NCBI GenBank assembly: GCA_036560485.1
Contig: DATBRC010000079.1
Coordinates: forward strand, 1-16,594
Reading direction: 5' to 3'
Length of the DNA stretch: 16,594 bases
DNA from: DATBRC01 sp036560485
GTDB taxonomy: Bacteria > Pseudomonadota > Gammaproteobacteria > Burkholderiales > Burkholderiaceae_D
Both the position numbers and the translations under genes were made by a program. Below, one piece after another: positions 13,897 through 16,594 of the stretch (its first letter is position 1; the number at the start of each line of letters is the position of its first letter). Under the pieces are notes generated by a model. It had not been told where the DNA came from. It searched no databases and worked only from the letters and a program-made list of their open reading frames with translations.

Positions 13897-15078
13897 ATGA
13901 GCGCCATGCAATATATAACCATCCTTGGCTCGACAGGCTCCATCGGGATTTCAACTCTTGATGTGCTGGCACGTCATCCTGATCGGTATTCGGTGCATGC
14001 GTTAAGTGCGCACACGCGCGTTGAAGAACTTGCAGCCCAATGTGAGCAGTTCCATCCCGAAATTGCCGTAGTCGGTTCAGCGGATGCGGCACAAAAGTTA
14101 TCGAAACTATTAAATCAACGTGCTTTGAAAATTGACGTTGAATACGGCGAAGCAGCTTTGTGTGCAATCGCTGAGGACGCACGTTGCGATACTGTGATGG
14201 CAGCAATTGTAGGTGCAGCCGGTTTGGCCCCCACTTTGGCGGCAGCACGAGCCGGCAAAAAGGTCTTGTTGGCGAATAAGGAAGCATTGGTCATGTCAGG
14301 TCAGCTCTTTATGGATGCTGTTACGGAACATGGTGCAACGCTTTTACCCATTGACAGTGAACATAATGCGATTTTTCAATGTTTGCCCAAGACGTTTGAC
14401 CGTTCACCATCACGACATGGGATTGCGAAAATTTTACTGACCGCATCTGGTGGCCCGTTTCGCAATCGCGCCTTGGATACTTTGGATAAAGTCACGCCGG
14501 AAGAAGCGGTAGCGCATCCTAATTGGGTTATGGGCCGCAAAATATCCGTTGATTCTGCAACGATGATGAATAAGGGTTTGGAGGTCATCGAGGCACATTG
14601 GCTATTCGGCGCTTCCAGCAGCCAAATTGAAGTAGTAATCCATCCTCAGAGTGTTATTCATTCGATGGTCTCTTATGTGGATGGTTCGGTTTTGGCACAA
14701 TTAGGCAATCCGGATATGCGTACACCAATTGCGCATGCGCTTGCATATCCTGATCGTATGGAATCTGGCGTGGAATCGATTGATTTGGCAAAAATTGGGC
14801 AATTGACGTTCGAGCCGCCTGATTTCAAACGATTTCCCTGTCTCAACTTGGCGTATGATGCGCTAGATGCTGGTGGAACCGCACCGGCAATATTGAACGC
14901 TGTTAACGAAGTTGCTGTCCAAGCATTTCTAGATCGTCAAATCGGATTTCGGATGATTGATCAATTAATCAATCGCGTAATGGATAAATTGCTGCACAAA
15001 GATGTAACAAGCCTTGACGACGTGCTTGAACATGATCGTTGCGCTCGTGAAATCACCTATTCGTTTATCAAATCATGA
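13897..15078 (+). CDS. dxr: 1-deoxy-D-xylulose 5-phosphate reductoisomerase
   Basis: A 393-residue enzyme of the MEP pathway, converting DXP to MEP with NADPH; it supplies the isoprenoids used by UppS two genes upstream. The NADPH-binding loop is GSTGSIG at residues 11-17. LLANKEALVMSG near residue 125 is conserved. The metal ligands are Asp153 and Glu155 in PIDSEHNAIFQCL, with Glu229 in MMNKGLEVIEAHWLF. The substrate-contact block LTASGGPFR is near 182, and VIHPQSVIHSMV near 248 is conserved. Length is close to the usual 390-400. An alternative ATG at 13906 (MQYITILG) is equally plausible, since neither start has a strong ribosome-binding site. The stop overlaps the rseP start in ATGATG, so translation is coupled. 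Confidence 0.97.
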   Translation: MSAMQYITILGSTGSIGISTLDVLARHPDRYSVHALSAHTRVEELAAQCEQFHPEIAVVGSADAAQKLSKLLNQRALKIDVEYGEAALCAIAEDARCDTVMAAIVGAAGLAPTLAAARAGKKVLLANKEALVMSGQLFMDAVTEHGATLLPIDSEHNAIFQCLPKTFDRSPSRHGIAKILLTASGGPFRNRALDTLDKVTPEEAVAHPNWVMGRKISVDSATMMNKGLEVIEAHWLFGASSSQIEVVIHPQSVIHSMVSYVDGSVLAQLGNPDMRTPIAHALAYPDRMESGVESIDLAKIGQLTFEPPDFKRFPCLNLAYDALDAGGTAPAILNAVNEVAVQAFLDRQIGFRMIDQLINRVMDKLLHKDVTSLDDVLEHDRCAREITYSFIKS

Positions 15079-16442
15079 TGCTACTCCAAACTGCCATAGC
15101 GTTTCTTGTCGTATTAGGCATATTGATCGTAGTGCACGAGTTAGGGCATTACTGGGTCGCGCGATGGTGTGGTGTCAAAGTTTTGCGTTTCTCTGTTGGG
15201 ATGGGAAGAGTCATATTTTCCCGCAAAGTCGGCCCCGATCAAACTGAATGGGCGATTTCAATTTTGCCATTCGGCGGCTATGTAAAAATGCTGGATGCAC
15301 GTGAGCAGGATTTGGTCAGCCTGTCCGCTGCAGAATTAAAGCGTGAATTTACAAATCAAACTGTATGGCGCCGGATTGCTATTGTGGCTGCGGGTCCGAT
15401 TGCCAATTTTCTTTTGGCGATATTCATTTTCTCGGGGCTGTATATATATGGCATACCCGAACCACTTGCTAAATTAGGGGCAGTACCGGAAAAATCCATT
15501 GCATACCAGGCAGGCTTGCGTGGAGGTGAATTGGTTACCGCTGTCAATGGGGAGCCAATTCAGCTTTGGTCTGATTTGCACTGGAAGTTTGTGCAGTTAG
15601 CAGTGGAGAAACAAGCAGCAGCACTTAGTTTTCAACGCTCCAATGCAGGAACATCGTCGAATACCACTTCTGAAACGGTGACGATCCCACTGGACAGCAT
15701 ATCCACCAAGGACCTGGAGAGTGATTTTTTAGGCAAACTTGGAATCGTTCTGGCGCGTCCATTTCAGCTTGGAAAAATAAACGATAATAGTCCAGCTATG
15801 CGTGCTGGCCTGAAAGCGGGAGATAGAATTCTTGATGTGAATGACACTCCTGTATCAGATGCACAAAAATTTATCGATGTAATTCGATCATCTCCAAATA
15901 CGCCTCTCAAAATACATGGAATACACAATCAGCAAACATTCGATACGATTGTTACGCCTGAGGGGTATCTGGAAAATGGAAAAATGTTTGGCAGAATCTA
16001 TGCTGAAGTGATCTCTGGCGCACCAGAGATGATCATTGCCAGCAGGTCGCCTCCTCAAGCATTTGGCAAGGCAATTCAGAAGACTTGGGATAGCAGTGTG
16101 TTATCGGTGAAAATGCTCGGCAAAATCATCATCGGTGAAGTATCGTGGAAAAATTTATCTGGCCCGATCACGATTGCAGACTACGCAGGTAAAACAGCGC
16201 GTATCGGCATGATAAGTTACCTTACGTTTATTGCTTTTATCAGTCTCAGTTTAGGCGTAATGAATTTGCTGCCGATTCCAGTACTTGATGGCGGGCATTT
16301 ACTGTATTATGCGCTGGAAGTTTTAACTGGACGTCCTGTTTCCAAGCAATTTGAAGAAGCCGCTCAAAGAGTGGGTTTGGGTATCTTGATGACATTGATG
16401 CTGGTTGCTGTGTTTAATGACATCGTCCGTATCACATCATAG
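15075..16442 (+). CDS. rseP: RIP-type site-2 zinc metalloprotease RseP
   Basis: A 455-residue inner-membrane protease. In E. coli the homologue makes the second cut in the anti-sigma factor RseA, freeing sigma-E, and clears signal peptides. The zinc motif HELGH is at residues 21-25 (His21, Glu22, His25) in the first membrane helix. The third zinc ligand is Asp405 in NLLPIPVLDGGH, within the C-terminal membrane helices. Between them lie a membrane segment near residue 110 (IAIVAAGPIANFLLAIFIF) and two PDZ domains, the first around 130-175 (SIAYQAGLRGGELVTAVNG) and the second around 235-285 (NSPAMRAGLKAGDRILDVND). The first two codons are both ATG (15075 or 15078), overlapping the dxr stop. It sits between dxr and the probable bamA gene, an order common in proteobacteria. 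Confidence 0.97.
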   Translation: MMLLQTAIAFLVVLGILIVVHELGHYWVARWCGVKVLRFSVGMGRVIFSRKVGPDQTEWAISILPFGGYVKMLDAREQDLVSLSAAELKREFTNQTVWRRIAIVAAGPIANFLLAIFIFSGLYIYGIPEPLAKLGAVPEKSIAYQAGLRGGELVTAVNGEPIQLWSDLHWKFVQLAVEKQAAALSFQRSNAGTSSNTTSETVTIPLDSISTKDLESDFLGKLGIVLARPFQLGKINDNSPAMRAGLKAGDRILDVNDTPVSDAQKFIDVIRSSPNTPLKIHGIHNQQTFDTIVTPEGYLENGKMFGRIYAEVISGAPEMIIASRSPPQAFGKAIQKTWDSSVLSVKMLGKIIIGEVSWKNLSGPITIADYAGKTARIGMISYLTFIAFISLSLGVMNLLPIPVLDGGHLLYYALEVLTGRPVSKQFEEAAQRVGLGILMTLMLVAVFNDIVRITS

Positions 16443-16502
16443 ATTTTGCCATGCTGCATTCCGCACAGGCACGATAAGAATATTGAAAATTAAATTTAGC
16501 TA

Positions 16503-16594
16503 ATGAAACTACCTTACGAGCATTTTTCTGTACCACTCTTTCCTCGCCGTATCATTGCTATCGCTGCTATTGCATTGTGTTCAGGTCAGGTTTT
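16503..16594 (+). CDS. bamA: probable BamA outer-membrane assembly factor, N-terminal signal peptide region (3' truncated by window)
   Basis: An open frame from the ATG at 16503 runs off the window, giving about 30 residues. They start MKLPYEHFSVPLFPRR and continue into a hydrophobic stretch, IIAIAAIALCSGQV. Basic residues before a hydrophobic core make a typical signal peptide. The gene name comes from position: bamA directly follows rseP in many beta- and gammaproteobacteria. No POTRA or barrel sequence is inside the window, so the call rests on context. The upstream AAATTTAGCTA is a poor ribosome-binding site, so the start could shift. Confidence 0.6.
   Translation, partial: MKLPYEHFSVPLFPRRIIAIAAIALCSGQV

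Noticed and set aside
1..16594. tRNA, rRNA, CRISPR array, insertion sequence or phage genes
   Set aside because: Read-through of the gaps showed no cloverleaf, regular spacer repeats, transposase or integrase motifs; the gaps are mostly too short to hide them.

Overview
The window looks like a chromosomal segment from a betaproteobacterium of the order Burkholderiales, most likely family Oxalobacteraceae (Herminiimonas/Janthinobacterium-like). The basis is the gene order map-glnD diverging from rpsB-tsf-pyrH-frr-uppS-cdsA-dxr-rseP-bamA, the protein sequences, and a moderate GC content judged by eye. The genus is inference; no database search was possible.

Layout. (1) Positions 1-1939 are an accessory cell-surface region: the 3' end of a large YDG-domain/filamentous-haemagglutinin-type protein, followed 19 bp later by a PAPS-type sulfotransferase. 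(2) Positions 2057-4616 hold four same-strand genes, closely spaced and probably co-transcribed at least in part: a bile acid:sodium symporter-like transporter, an OsmC-family protein, a pirin-family protein and a 64-residue two-helix membrane protein. (3) Positions 4623-8756, minus strand, are a compact map-glnD-rluF-like operon for N-terminal methionine removal, PII uridylylation and rRNA pseudouridylation, with gaps of 2 and 7 bp. (4) Positions 8757-9051 are a divergent regulatory region with a consensus -10 in each direction and a structured rpsB leader. (5) Positions 9052-16594, plus strand, are the conserved translation and envelope cluster: rpsB, tsf, pyrH, frr, uppS, cdsA, dxr, rseP and the beginning of what is probably bamA.

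The plus-strand cluster joins ribosome and translation factors (S2, EF-Ts, RRF) to nucleotide supply (UMP kinase), isoprenoid and undecaprenyl synthesis (Dxr, UppS), phospholipid synthesis (CdsA) and envelope stress/outer-membrane assembly (RseP, BamA). From uppS on, the genes overlap or nearly touch, which implies translational coupling.

I found no clear previously undescribed protein system. The most interesting signals are in RNA: a roughly 150-nt rpsB leader whose 5' end can pair with the segment just before the rpsB ribosome-binding site, with a competing alternative helix; a terminator/attenuator and a second hairpin between rpsB and tsf; and a 41-bp imperfect palindrome that shares the T-run of the tsf terminator and resembles SD/anti-SD sequence. 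The adhesin-sulfotransferase pairing is the main protein-level curiosity. No tRNA, rRNA, CRISPR array, insertion sequence or integrase was recognised.
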